Under the pieces are notes generated by a model that was not told the origin of the DNA, did no database searches, and saw only the letters and a program-made list of their open reading frames with translations. A DNA stretch of 64,000 nt from RGIG3701 sp031553595 (lineage in GTDB: Bacteria; Planctomycetota; Planctomycetia; Pirellulales; Thermoguttaceae), in assembly GCA_031553595.1 (NCBI GenBank), contig JAVBLI010000028.1, positions 1 through 64,000 on the forward strand, in the 5' to 3' direction. The position numbers were made by a program, and so were the translations under genes. This document shows positions 1 to 9,600 of the stretch, piece by piece (the first letter of the stretch is position 1; each line of letters begins with the position of its first letter).

Positions 1-102
1 GCAAAAATTTCTTCCGCTGTCGCAAAAAATATCTCCCCGAACACACCACCCTCATGACCGAAAATTTCCATCTTTACAAAACCACGTGACCGGAATTTTA
101 AA

Positions 103-405
103 GTGGCGGGAGTATATCACCGTGAAATACGCAAACAGTCCGTCGCGACAAGCGATGATGAAATGTTGCCTCACGTCCATTTGATCATTTCGTTGCTCAA
201 AAGATGGCTGCTGGGGACGCACCAGGGAGGGGTGGAGCCTAAATATTTACAGGCTTACCTGGACGAGTATGTTTTTCGGTTTAATCGCAGAAAATCGGCT
301 AAAAGAGGATTGCTTTTCTACCGATTGCTTGAAAACGCCATGACGATAGCCCCCTCCACGCTGGGCGAAATAAAGGCTGGAAAATCACTGGAGTCAAGCA
401 GATAG
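103..405 (+). pseudogene. IS1595-type transposase, C-terminal remnant
   Basis: The frame encodes about 100 residues. The segment from roughly residue 23 onward reads LPHVHLIISLLKRWLLGTHQG, then YLDEYVFRFNRR and RGLLFYRLLE, which is the characteristic C-terminal end of IS1595/ISXO2-type DDE transposases. The zinc-ribbon and most of the catalytic core expected upstream are absent, and bases 1-102 hold nothing recognisable. I read this as the decayed 3' end of an insertion sequence, not a working gene. It lies just upstream of a broken recombinase, so both probably belong to one mobile-element boundary. Confidence 0.75.
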
Positions 406-616
406 GCAAGACAATTTTTAAGAAGTTATACCGCCGGCGGTCAGTTTGAGAGGCATGGCGGTGTACCCAGACGAATGGAAACGCATGAGGGTTCCCGACG
501 GGCAAACTTTTCAGTTGTCGCCGGGCCTCATGCAGATTAACAAGTGTCCGCCGGGTGGGCATAGACATTTGTGGTAAACACGATTTAATAGACAGCATAC
601 AAAGAAAGGAATCAAA

Positions 617-2085
617 ATGGCAAGTATTTTTCAGAATCAGGAAGGCGGGGCATGGAGTGTCCAGTTTTATCTCGGCAAGAATAAGCGGAAAAAAATTCGG
701 TCTGAAAACCCGTCAAAAACGGGACGCGAAGCGAATGGCTGATAAAATGCAGCATCTTGTCGATCAAAAGAAGCTGGGATTTACGGATATGGAGACACAG
801 GGTTGGCTGTTGGAGCTGAGCAAGTCGGATGCGGAGCTTTACGATAAGCTGGCTGAGATGGAACTTGCCCCACAGAGGGAGCAGCGGCGGAAATTGTCGG
901 ACTTGTTTCGCAAGCATCAGCAGCGGAGTGATGTGACGCCGGAGACAAAATCGAATTGGGCGAAAGCCGAGGAGAATCTGCTGCAATTTTTCGGCGACTG
1001 CGATCTGGAGGACATTACGCAGGAAGGTGCAGAGTCATTCGGACATTGGCTGCAAACAGAGTCGCTGCATCAGCGCCGGTTGGTGAAGGCGCAATACTCA
1101 GCAGCGACAGTCGGTAAACGGATCAACTTCGCGAAGCAGTTTTTCACTTACGCCGAAAAATTGGGCTGGCTGAAACAAAACCCGTTTCGCTTCCAGCAGG
1201 GACGCAACGTGACCAATCCCCAGCGATGGTTTTACGTGCCGACGGAGACACTACGGCGCGTCGTGGTCGAGTGCGGCTCCGCATGGTGGCGGGCGATTTT
1301 CGCCCTGGGGCGTTACGGCGGTGTGCGTGGTAGCAGTGAATTATACAGAATGACGTGGGAGGATATTCATTGGAGTACTGCCGACGGGTACGGGCAGTTT
1401 TTCATCCATGCGGAAAAGAATAAACGTCATGGGCGCATCGGTCGATGGGTCCCCATGGACCCATTTCTGGAACAGTGCCTGGCTGAGTTGTTCGAATTGG
1501 CCGAAGAAGGCGTATCACACGTATTCCCAGGCATGAAAAAGAAAACGAACTTTACGACCATGCTCAATAAAACCATTCTCGGGGCAGGCGAAACGCCGTG
1601 GGTGGCACCGTGGAAAGTCGTTCTGTAGCGACCTGCTGGAAAAGGTCACCGACCAGGTCGTGTACGAAGCCACCTGTGACCATTCGTACAAAATGTCGAT
1701 GCAACACTATCAAATCCCACACGAAGAGCGTCTTCGCCGAGGCTACAATTCCCTGTTTGTCGGCAACGTAAAAAATGATTCCAAAACCGATCAGAAAACA
1801 GACATCCCCTCCAGCCCCGATAGGCTAAATTGTGGTCCGTCCGGGGCGCTAAATCGTGGTCTGCATGACAACGTACCAACCGTTACACAGACGCACAAAA
1901 ATGAAGAAAACGTCGTAAAACACGGGATTAAACCAAAAAAGAAAGAAGGGCGACGTAATCACTTACGCCGCCCTCGGGATACGGAGAAGACAGGATTCGA
2001 ACCTGCGGAAGGCTTACACCTTCAACGGTTTAGCAAACCGTCGCTTTCGACCACTCAGCCACCTCTCCATTTTTTAAGATCATAG
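617..2085 (+). pseudogene. Tyrosine recombinase (phage-type integrase), disrupted by two frameshifts
   Basis: An ATG at 617 preceded by AAAGGA opens MASIFQNQEGGAWSVQF, but this frame stops early. The body of the protein continues in the next frame after a 7-A run at 689-695; six A would restore one reading frame. The body has a SAM-like core-binding region and the first catalytic arginine in GVRGSSELYRMTWEDI. A stop at 1626-1628 interrupts it, and the remainder (SDLLEKV, then DHSYKMSMQHYQ with the likely His and nucleophilic Tyr) is in a third frame. That frame runs through the antisense of tRNA-Ser to 2085, so the last part is not real protein. The second catalytic arginine is not recognisable. 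Position against a tRNA 3' end fits an integrase at its attachment site. Sequencing error in the A run is possible for the first shift. Confidence 0.7.
1982..2068 (-). tRNA. tRNA-Ser(GCU)
   Basis: The reverse complement folds as a class II tRNA. GGAGAGG pairs with CTTCTCC in the acceptor stem, the anticodon arm ACGGT-TTGCTAA-ACCGT gives anticodon GCU, a long variable arm follows, and the T arm contains GGTTCGAATCC. The discriminator base is G and CCA is not encoded. The broken integrase ends against the 3' side of this gene, a common integration site. Confidence 0.95.
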
Positions 2086-2252
2086 AGCCACACGGGCCGT
2101 ATGATTTAATAATGATTTTATAGCAGCAAAACGCGTTCGTGGCAAGTGGGGGTGGGGATGAAAAGGGTAAAAAAGCGGAAATATTCACCGATTATGGACG
2201 GCGAATGAGGCGGTGGCGGTGTTTCAAAAAACATAAACCGTATGGCGGATCG

Positions 2253-5200
2253 TCATTTTTCGCGGAGGTAAAAAGTTTCGGGGATGCGCTGGCGGTCGAG
2301 GCCGGGGCCGGAAATGAAAATGGGGGAGGGCGGGCCGACGAATTCCGACCACGGGCGCGGGTAAAAGCGCCAGATGCCGGTGCGGTGCCAGGGTTTTACG
2401 CGGGCGTCGGCGAAATCGAGCTGAAAGTGGTGCAGACCCTGCTTCAGCGGGATGCTCCACGTGCCCTGCGCGTGCCAGAACTGGCTGAAGGCGCATTCTT
2501 CGCCGTCCACGTAAAGGCGGATTTCGTAACTGGTGGCGGTGATCATTTTCACCATTTCTTCCGGGGCGTGGAAGGTGTAAACGCCTTCCGCGGGGACGTC
2601 CAGGAACCCTTTATACCGCATGCAGTACGCGCTTTTGGTGGTGATTTCCGAGAGATCCATCTCGCGGGGAGCCAGGCCGCTACGCTGGGCGGGGAGCCAG
2701 TGGCCGGAGGCGTACAGCTTCCACCACGGGCCTTCCAGGTACTCGTAACGCAGGCCGGGGGTTAAGTTTTCGCGTGGAACCGCCGCCGGCTCGCGCGGCG
2801 TTTTTTTCCGGTAAAACGCGTAACTGGGGACGGTGAATTGCGTGCCGTTCACCTCAAAATCCTCACCCACCGCGGGCCACGGTGTGCCATCCTCGCGGAG
2901 GCGATACGCCCGGGCGGCGATTTCAGTGGTTTCCGTGATGGTGATCGGGCCGGTGTAAAGCAGGGAGTCGCGCGTGGGCGGTGTGCCGTCCAGCGTGTAC
3001 CGGATTTCCACGCCCGGGGTGGCGCTTTTCATCCGCACGGTTTCGGAACCGGCGAAAACGTCCCGATTCGGCGTGAAGGTCACGGGTTTAATGGGCTGGA
3101 GGATGGGGGTGATATGATACTTCCCTTCCGCGTCTGTGAAAAACTCGAAATCTTCCGGCGCACGCTCCCCGCTGCCGGGCAGGACCATTCCGGTGCCGCC
3201 CAGGATCATGCCGCACAGCCCGCCGTCTTTTTTCGTCACCATGCACATTATTTCGGCTTTCGGAACGAAGAGAGGGCATAAGGCCGGCTCACCGGTGCGG
3301 GACATCTGGAAATGGATCACGCTTCCGTCTTTCATTTCCGCGTTAAATTCCACGACTGCCGGGTTTTCATGCACTGAGAGAATCCTTAGAATCCGCGACT
3401 CCTCCCCCACATCCAGGGACTCCATCACCGCGACAGTCGCCAGGCTTTCCGCGTCCGCCAGCAGCCGCACGGTGGGCTCCGCGATTCCCGTCTGGCCACC
3501 CAGCCGGCACGCGTAACGCCCGAAATCCGGCTTTTCCTCGCGCGTCAGCTGGAAGCGGAACGGGGTGTCCGCGAACTGGTGAATGGTCATGTTCGGGCCG
3601 GCGAGGTTTTTCGTTTTCAGCGTGCCGTGCGTCCGCGGCGCGTCCGTTTCATTTTTGTCATGCGGGGAAAACGCGAGCTGCGTTTCGGCCTGAAATCCCT
3701 CCCGATTTCGCTCCGTGGAGATCACGGAAAGCGCGGGTTTATACGGAATGGAAAGCTCATACTTTTTCCCGTCCGCCGTCTGGACACGGTCCACCACGAG
3801 AAATAGTCGCGGGCCCCGGAGATGAATGATCTGCCGTTGGGATTTCACGCCGTCCACGACTTCCCGCAGGGGCGCCATTCGCAGGGAAGTGTCATCCCAG
3901 TCGCCACGGAAGTCGGGGAAGCGTCCGTACGCGCCGTCATGGGCCGTCTCGCCGAAATCCAGCCGCGGGGTGCTGATCCAGCGGTAATCCGCGGGGTTTT
4001 CGTCGCAATTCACCAGATAAGACGTTTTCGTGCCCGGCTTCCACCGGCTTTCCTTCCCGTGAATGAGGTATGGCGGATTCCCGTTCACGTGCACGGGCAG
4101 GGCGGTCATCAGCGGGAAATTATAATCGTAAGCGTAAACCCATCCGTACGGGTACAGCCACGGCTCCGAGCCGCCGTCCGCACCCCCGGCGAGCATGGCC
4201 AAAAACGGCGCATCCACCGTCCATCCGCCGCGAAAATAATACGCCCCCGTGTACGGCATCCAGTCCGAAAGAATTTCCGGCAGCTCCGGCACGGCTTTTT
4301 TCGCGTCCGCATTCACCGCCGCGTTCTCGCCCAGCAGAAACTCCGTCATCTGTTTTTGCACGGGCTGCCAGCGATTACGGATCACCTCTTCCGAAAACAC
4401 AGGCGCTTTCACCTCCGGCATTTCCACCGAAACGAAACCCCACACGCCCAGCATGCGCCGCACTTCCGGAATTCCGAAAATCGCCGCGTCACGGTTCAGG
4501 GGCACACTCGGCCGGCCCGCAAAATACGGCTTCCACGTACTCGTCCACCGGTATGGCCGGTAATCAGGCCGGTCGCGATGATCGTACCCTCCCGGGGCCG
4601 AGTGACGGAGCATGTGCGTGAACATTTTCTCGTTCCATTCATAATAATGATTTCGCCACCCGGGCGTCAGCCACGCGGGCGGGTCCGCCTCCAGCCGGTT
4701 CATGGTCATGTTCAGGATGACAGGGATTTCCATGTGGCCTTCATCCCCGATTTCCGTCATGCTGCCGTCCCGGAAATTTCCCAGCACCAGCATCCGCTCC
4801 AGACACTCCTTCCACATCCGCGCGGTGCGCTGCCCGGGGTGAAATTCCTGGATGTATTTCAGCACCGGCTCCCACGCGTAATAACCGCTGTTATTATGGT
4901 TAAACACGGTCTCCCGGGCCTGACGCCACCACGCCGTGGAGTATTTTTCCAGCGCCATCATCTGTGCCCGCGCGAAAGTTTGCGCCGGAAGTAATTCCAC
5001 GAATTCCGGGTGCGTTTCCGCCGTTTTCGCCAGGTCTTCCATCATCTGGCACCAGTCGTGGCACGGATTAAACGTGAAAAGATTCTCCACCTCCCAGCGC
5101 GGGCCTTCCGCGTCCTGGAAAAAGTTCAGGCCCCAGTCATCCATGATTTCCGCCCAGCACGCGACGTACTTCGGGTCCGGATTTCTCCGGTACGCCTCCA

Positions 5201-6305
5201 GCAGCGGCCAGCACACCGCCCCCGCGCACGCCTTCCGCTCACAGTCATTCCACGCCTCAAAAAACCGCTGCCGATAATCCGGCGCATCCTTATCTTCCGG
5301 CACCTGAATCCAGTGAATTCGCCCCGGCGTGAACCGGATCGCGCGAGCGTCATTCGCCATGATCGTCACCATCAGCCCCGCCATCAGGTCATCCCCGCAC
5401 GCCGAATACGCGACTTTCCCGCCCAGCGCCTGGCGCTGATTCGCGGCCTTCATTTTCCGGAACCAGTACACCTTCCACGCGTCCAGCGCCGCATGATAAT
5501 TCCCCGCCCGGTACGCCGAGAACGCCTCTTCCAGCCCGGGCGTCCGCTCATCCAGAATGCAAAAAAACGCGTCCGCCAGCTTTTTTATCTCCTCCGGGGA
5601 ATTCCGCTGCGCAAACCGCGCCATCCGGGCGTCCGCGTCCGTCGGCACGCTTTCATTTTCCGCCGCCAGTACCCACGCCATGGGCACCCAGTCCGCCGCC
5701 CGCGCGGGGATTTCCCGTCCGACGACCGCCGCGTTTTCCGCCGTTTTTCCGTCCGGCATGAACGAAAAAATGCCGTCCGGGTACGTTTTCGCATCATAAT
5801 ACTGCCACCGCTCGCCCCAGTTCACCCGCCGCGCGGCATCCAGCGTCACCAGCGTCCGGTGCCCTTTATCCAGGTAAAACCGCTGCGGATACCGGGACGC
5901 GTAAAGCACGATTTTCTCGATTTCCACTTCCGCGCCCAGATCCACCTCGAACCACGGATTCCAGCACGGGTCTTTTCCCTGCTGATGAAATGCCACCCAT
6001 TCCGACGCGCGGTGCGTGATGTCCGTGTCCCCGTTCACGAGGTCCCGGGCCGGGACGGAATTCGCGATGATGGTATTTTCCGGCGTGGGCCGCGTATTCC
6101 CCGGCAGCGGATGATTCGTCCCCGTCACCCGTTCCGGCTTTTCGAGCACGATATTCTTTCCGCCGCTGTAAACCTCCAACTGCCGCCACTCCATGGCGAA
6201 CCCCGTGGGATTATCCACCCGCACATACCGCGCCCGCACCGCCGCATCCGCCGGCACACTCAGCCCCGCGATCACCATCCCGGCCATCAGAAAAAAACGC
6301 ATCAT
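2253..6305 (-). CDS. Large secreted heparinase II/III-like polysaccharide lyase with discoidin-, CHB_HEX_C- and PA14-like modules
   Basis: A 1350-residue protein with an N-terminal signal peptide (hydrophobic stretch ending ...SVPADA). Residues about 20-230 look like a discoidin (F5/8C) fold, with PWFEVDLGAEVEIEKIVLYASRY. The middle, about 230-1050, resembles the toroid plus beta-sandwich of heparinase II/III-type lyases, rich in Trp/Tyr/His, including HNNSGYYAWEP and YYFRGGW. About 1075-1150 is a chitobiase C-terminal-like domain (VEIRYTLDGTPPT), and about 1180-1345 resembles PA14. The start has AAGGAA upstream. It is transcribed divergently from the giant gene at 6636. An extracellular or periplasmic polyanionic-glycan lyase is the best guess; the substrate cannot be told. 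Confidence 0.6.
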   Translation of the reverse strand: MMRFFLMAGMVIAGLSVPADAAVRARYVRVDNPTGFAMEWRQLEVYSGGKNIVLEKPERVTGTNHPLPGNTRPTPENTIIANSVPARDLVNGDTDITHRASEWVAFHQQGKDPCWNPWFEVDLGAEVEIEKIVLYASRYPQRFYLDKGHRTLVTLDAARRVNWGERWQYYDAKTYPDGIFSFMPDGKTAENAAVVGREIPARAADWVPMAWVLAAENESVPTDADARMARFAQRNSPEEIKKLADAFFCILDERTPGLEEAFSAYRAGNYHAALDAWKVYWFRKMKAANQRQALGGKVAYSACGDDLMAGLMVTIMANDARAIRFTPGRIHWIQVPEDKDAPDYRQRFFEAWNDCERKACAGAVCWPLLEAYRRNPDPKYVACWAEIMDDWGLNFFQDAEGPRWEVENLFTFNPCHDWCQMMEDLAKTAETHPEFVELLPAQTFARAQMMALEKYSTAWWRQARETVFNHNNSGYYAWEPVLKYIQEFHPGQRTARMWKECLERMLVLGNFRDGSMTEIGDEGHMEIPVILNMTMNRLEADPPAWLTPGWRNHYYEWNEKMFTHMLRHSAPGGYDHRDRPDYRPYRWTSTWKPYFAGRPSVPLNRDAAIFGIPEVRRMLGVWGFVSVEMPEVKAPVFSEEVIRNRWQPVQKQMTEFLLGENAAVNADAKKAVPELPEILSDWMPYTGAYYFRGGWTVDAPFLAMLAGGADGGSEPWLYPYGWVYAYDYNFPLMTALPVHVNGNPPYLIHGKESRWKPGTKTSYLVNCDENPADYRWISTPRLDFGETAHDGAYGRFPDFRGDWDDTSLRMAPLREVVDGVKSQRQIIHLRGPRLFLVVDRVQTADGKKYELSIPYKPALSVISTERNREGFQAETQLAFSPHDKNETDAPRTHGTLKTKNLAGPNMTIHQFADTPFRFQLTREEKPDFGRYACRLGGQTGIAEPTVRLLADAESLATVAVMESLDVGEESRILRILSVHENPAVVEFNAEMKDGSVIHFQMSRTGEPALCPLFVPKAEIMCMVTKKDGGLCGMILGGTGMVLPGSGERAPEDFEFFTDAEGKYHITPILQPIKPVTFTPNRDVFAGSETVRMKSATPGVEIRYTLDGTPPTRDSLLYTGPITITETTEIAARAYRLREDGTPWPAVGEDFEVNGTQFTVPSYAFYRKKTPREPAAVPRENLTPGLRYEYLEGPWWKLYASGHWLPAQRSGLAPREMDLSEITTKSAYCMRYKGFLDVPAEGVYTFHAPEEMVKMITATSYEIRLYVDGEECAFSQFWHAQGTWSIPLKQGLHHFQLDFADARVKPWHRTGIWRFYPRPWSEFVGPPSPIFISGPGLDRQRIPETFYLREK

Positions 6306-6349
6306 AAAGAATTCCTTAATACAATAGTCCTACGCGTCAGCGTGAAAAC

Positions 6350-6452
6350 AACAGCCGTCAGCGCAGAAACCGGATCGAAGTGGGAAAATTCCCCGCTATT
6401 CTATCCGGTCTCTGCGCGTCACTACGTTCCGCTCCGCTCCCGGCTGCTGTTT
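6350..6452. repeat. Palindromic intergenic element, family C copy 1
   Basis: One of five copies in the window (others at 20992, 36232, 37746, 61580). The right end reads ATCCGGTCTCTGCG...CTCCCGGCTGCTGTT and the left end is its degenerate inverse, AACAGCC...ACCGGAT. It lies between divergent genes in the 330-base gap 6306-6635, which otherwise holds a promoter and a 7-bp repeat tract. Confidence 0.8.
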
Positions 6453-6567
6453 CTTGTACCTCCAAACACACCCTCCAATTTTACCCCGCCGCCCCACCTT
6501 CCGCAAGTCCCGCGCCAAAAAATCCCATCTCTCCACCGCCCCCACTCTTTCCCCCGCCCGCCGCCCA

Positions 6568-6576
6568 TGCTATAAT
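6568..6576 (+). promoter_or_regulatory. Extended -10 promoter for the gene at 6636
   Basis: TGCTATAAT matches an extended -10 (TGnTATAAT) exactly. No good -35 is seen in the C-rich sequence upstream. A start near 6583 would give a leader of about 53 bases made almost entirely of C-rich heptads. Confidence 0.5.
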
Positions 6577-6597
6577 CCAATCATACGTACTTCCCCG

Positions 6598-6635
6598 TTC
6601 CATCCCCCATCCCCCATTCCCCACCCCCCATCCCC
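6598..6635 (+). repeat. 7-bp tandem repeat abutting a start codon (C-rich unit)
   Basis: Five consecutive heptads (TTCCATC, CCCCATC, CCCCATT, CCCCACC, CCCCATC) plus CCC end exactly at the ATG of 6636. There is no Shine-Dalgarno sequence in the tract. Confidence 0.85.
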
Positions 6636-9600
6636 ATGAAATCCTACTTTTCCGCCGCCGTCATCCTTCTCGCCATCCTGACCGCCACCACGCTTTTCGC
6701 CCAGCCGCCGTACGACACCGGCTGGTTCCAGACCCCCGTCGCGCGGGAGATGTTCGACGAGGAAGGCTTTCTCGAGTTGCATGGCGGCCAGGCCACCCCC
6801 ATCACCCACCACCGCGGCATTTCGCAGGTTCTCAACAGCCGGGAAACGCATTCCGAGTATCACGGCACGACTTTTGGCGACACGAAAAATCTCGGCCCGC
6901 GCCATCTCATCATCCCGCTGAAGGCATCCGTCCCCGTGGGTAGCCTTTTCGTCTGCGGGGTGGGCACGCCGTATGTCCTGAAGGCGGAAGTGGCCGACCC
7001 GCGTACCGCCGACCCCTCCGACGATTCCCTCTGGATTCCCGGCCGGCGCATCCTTTCCGGCGAGCTGACCGAGTCCGAGCAGGGGCTTACGGAGGACGCG
7101 TACTACTTCTGGATTTTTCCGTCAGGCACGCAAACCGCCGCGATCCGTTTCACGCACATCCCGCAGGCCATGGACAAATCCTATGCCGGCTGGCTGGGCG
7201 GGCTTTACGTCCTGCCGCACCGCGTGATGAACGTTGCGCCGTACGCCGTTCCTTTCGCCGCCTCTGAAAATCATCATGCCGCGAAGCTCAACGATCAGAT
7301 CGACAACAATAAATGGAGTGCGTGGGACAATGGTCGGGATGGCCGTGAGGTGCCCGTCAGCCGCGAGAATCCGGAATTCGTCAGCCTGGTCTGGAACGAG
7401 CCCGTCACACTCACTGGCCTGTGCACCGTCTGGAGCGGGTTCTGGGACGCCGACGTGGAAACGTATGTGGGCCCCGCCGACCGCCATCCGAACGAGTCCG
7501 CCGACCCCGCCGACTGGAAAAAAATCGTCTCCCGCACCGGCATCCGCGCCGGCTACACCCAGGCCATGTACCCCATCTGGTACGATTTCGGCCAAACCCT
7601 CACCACCCGCGCCGTCCGCCTGCGCATGAATGAAACCGCCCACGAAGACCACGACCATCTCCGCGACAACATGAAAAACGGCCACCGCGTCTGGCTGGGC
7701 GAAATCCTGGCGATTCACGCCATTCCCGACCGTGCCGACGATGCCGCCATCCTCGCGTCCATTCCGAAGCGTGCCGAGGAAGCGCACCCGCCCATTCCGA
7801 TCCGCTTCACGCTCGACGACGATGCGCTGGTCACGCTGGTAATCGAAAAAGACGGCGTCCGCGTCCGCAATTTAATCGCCGAAACGCCATTCCCGAAGGG
7901 CGAAAACACCGTCTACTGGGACGGCAGCGACGATCTGCTGCGCGACACCGAAGCCGCCCATCACGGCCTGTACCGCATCCCCACGCAACTGGTCGCGCCC
8001 GGCGCCTACACCGTCCGGGGACTCACCCGCAAGCCGCTCTCCCTGCGCTACGAGTTCAGCGTTTACAACGAGGGCAACCCGCCGTGGCCCACCGCCGACA
8101 ACACCGGAGGCTGGCTCACCAACCACACCGCCGCCAGCTGCGCCCTCTGGGTGCCCGCCGAGCAATCCCCCACCGGCGCCCCACTGGTCTACCTGGGCAG
8201 CTATGTCAGCGAAGGCGGCCACGGCCTGGCGTGGTTCGAAGTGGATGCCGACAAGAAGGAATTCTCCATCACCAAGCGCGGCGGCGTGGGCTGGGTCGGC
8301 GGCGCATGGACAGGCGCCCAATATCTCGCCCGCGACTACGGAAAAGACCGCAACACAGACCATAATCTCTACGTGGCCTCCGTCTGGCACGCCGGCGACA
8401 AAGGCGACCCCCAAGCCGAAATCCGCCTCACGGGCCTCAAGTCCGACGGCGGCTCCGACGTCAAAAAATACACCTTCGACCTCCAGGCCGGTACGCACGA
8501 CGACCACGACATGGGCGCCCAACTCGGCGGCGTGGCCATTTACAACGGCGTGGCTGTTTTTTCCCTCACTAAAGCGAACAAAATCGTCACCTTCGACCAC
8601 CCCAGCGGCGAACTCCGCCAGACCATCCCGTGGGACGCCCCCGGCGGACTGGCCTACAACGCCGCCGGCGAGCTCTTCCTGCTTTCCGGCGGCAAGCTTT
8701 ACCGCTGCCCCAAAGGCACACTGCCCACCCCCGGCGCGCGTCCGCTCATTTCCCAGCTCGACGACCCGAAACAAATGACATTCGACGCTGCCGGCAACAT
8801 TTACATCTCCGAAAATGGCAAGTCGCACTGCGTCCGCGTGTTCGACAAAACCGGCAAGCCGCTGCGAGTCATCGGCAAGACGGGCGTCCCGAAAGCGGGC
8901 CCCTACGATCCGCTTCAGATGCAGCATCCCAATGGCATGACGATCGACGACGCCGGCCGGCTGTGGGTCACCGAAACCGATTATCAGCCCAAACGCGTCA
9001 GCGTCTGGACGCCCGAAGGCCGACTCATCCGCGCCTTTTACGGCCCAGCGGCTTACGGCGGCGGCGGCAAACTCGACCCCTACGACCCGACGAAATTCTT
9101 CTATCAGGGCATGGAATTCAAGCTCGAATGGAAAGTCGGCACGTTCCAGCCCACCCGCGTTTACTTCCGCCAGGACGCCGACCCGCTGGGCATCCCCGAC
9201 GGCTGGCCCTCCAGCGGCCTGCCCGAAACCCCGATTTATCCCAACCCGGCCGGGCCGCGCTATTTCACCAACGCGTTCAACAGTTGCCCCGTGGGCGGCG
9301 CTCCCCTGGCCGTGCTCTGGTACGACGACCCGAAAACCGGCGTCGCGCGCCCCGTGGCCGCTTATGGCCGCATCAATGAATGGTCCATTCTCAAGGGCGA
9401 CGCCTTCAAATCCCGCCTGCCGGAAGGAATCGAGCTCAACGAGCGCGGCGACTGGAACGGCAACGCCCGTTTCCTCTGGCTCGACGCCAACCGCGACGGC
9501 CTGATGCAACCGGAAGAGGTGCAGTGCGAACTCGGCGACAACGGCGGCGTCATTTTCACCGTCGTCGACGGCGGGCTCGCCATCCTCGCCACGCGCGTCA

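Noticed and set aside
1660..2085. 141-codon frame as a separate gene
   Set aside because: Its first part is the displaced C-terminus of the integrase and its last part is the antisense of tRNA-Ser, a common false protein.
5010..6575. 521-codon open frame opposite the heparinase-like gene
   Set aside because: Arg/Pro/His-rich antisense product without motifs; the opposite strand has a signal peptide and domains.
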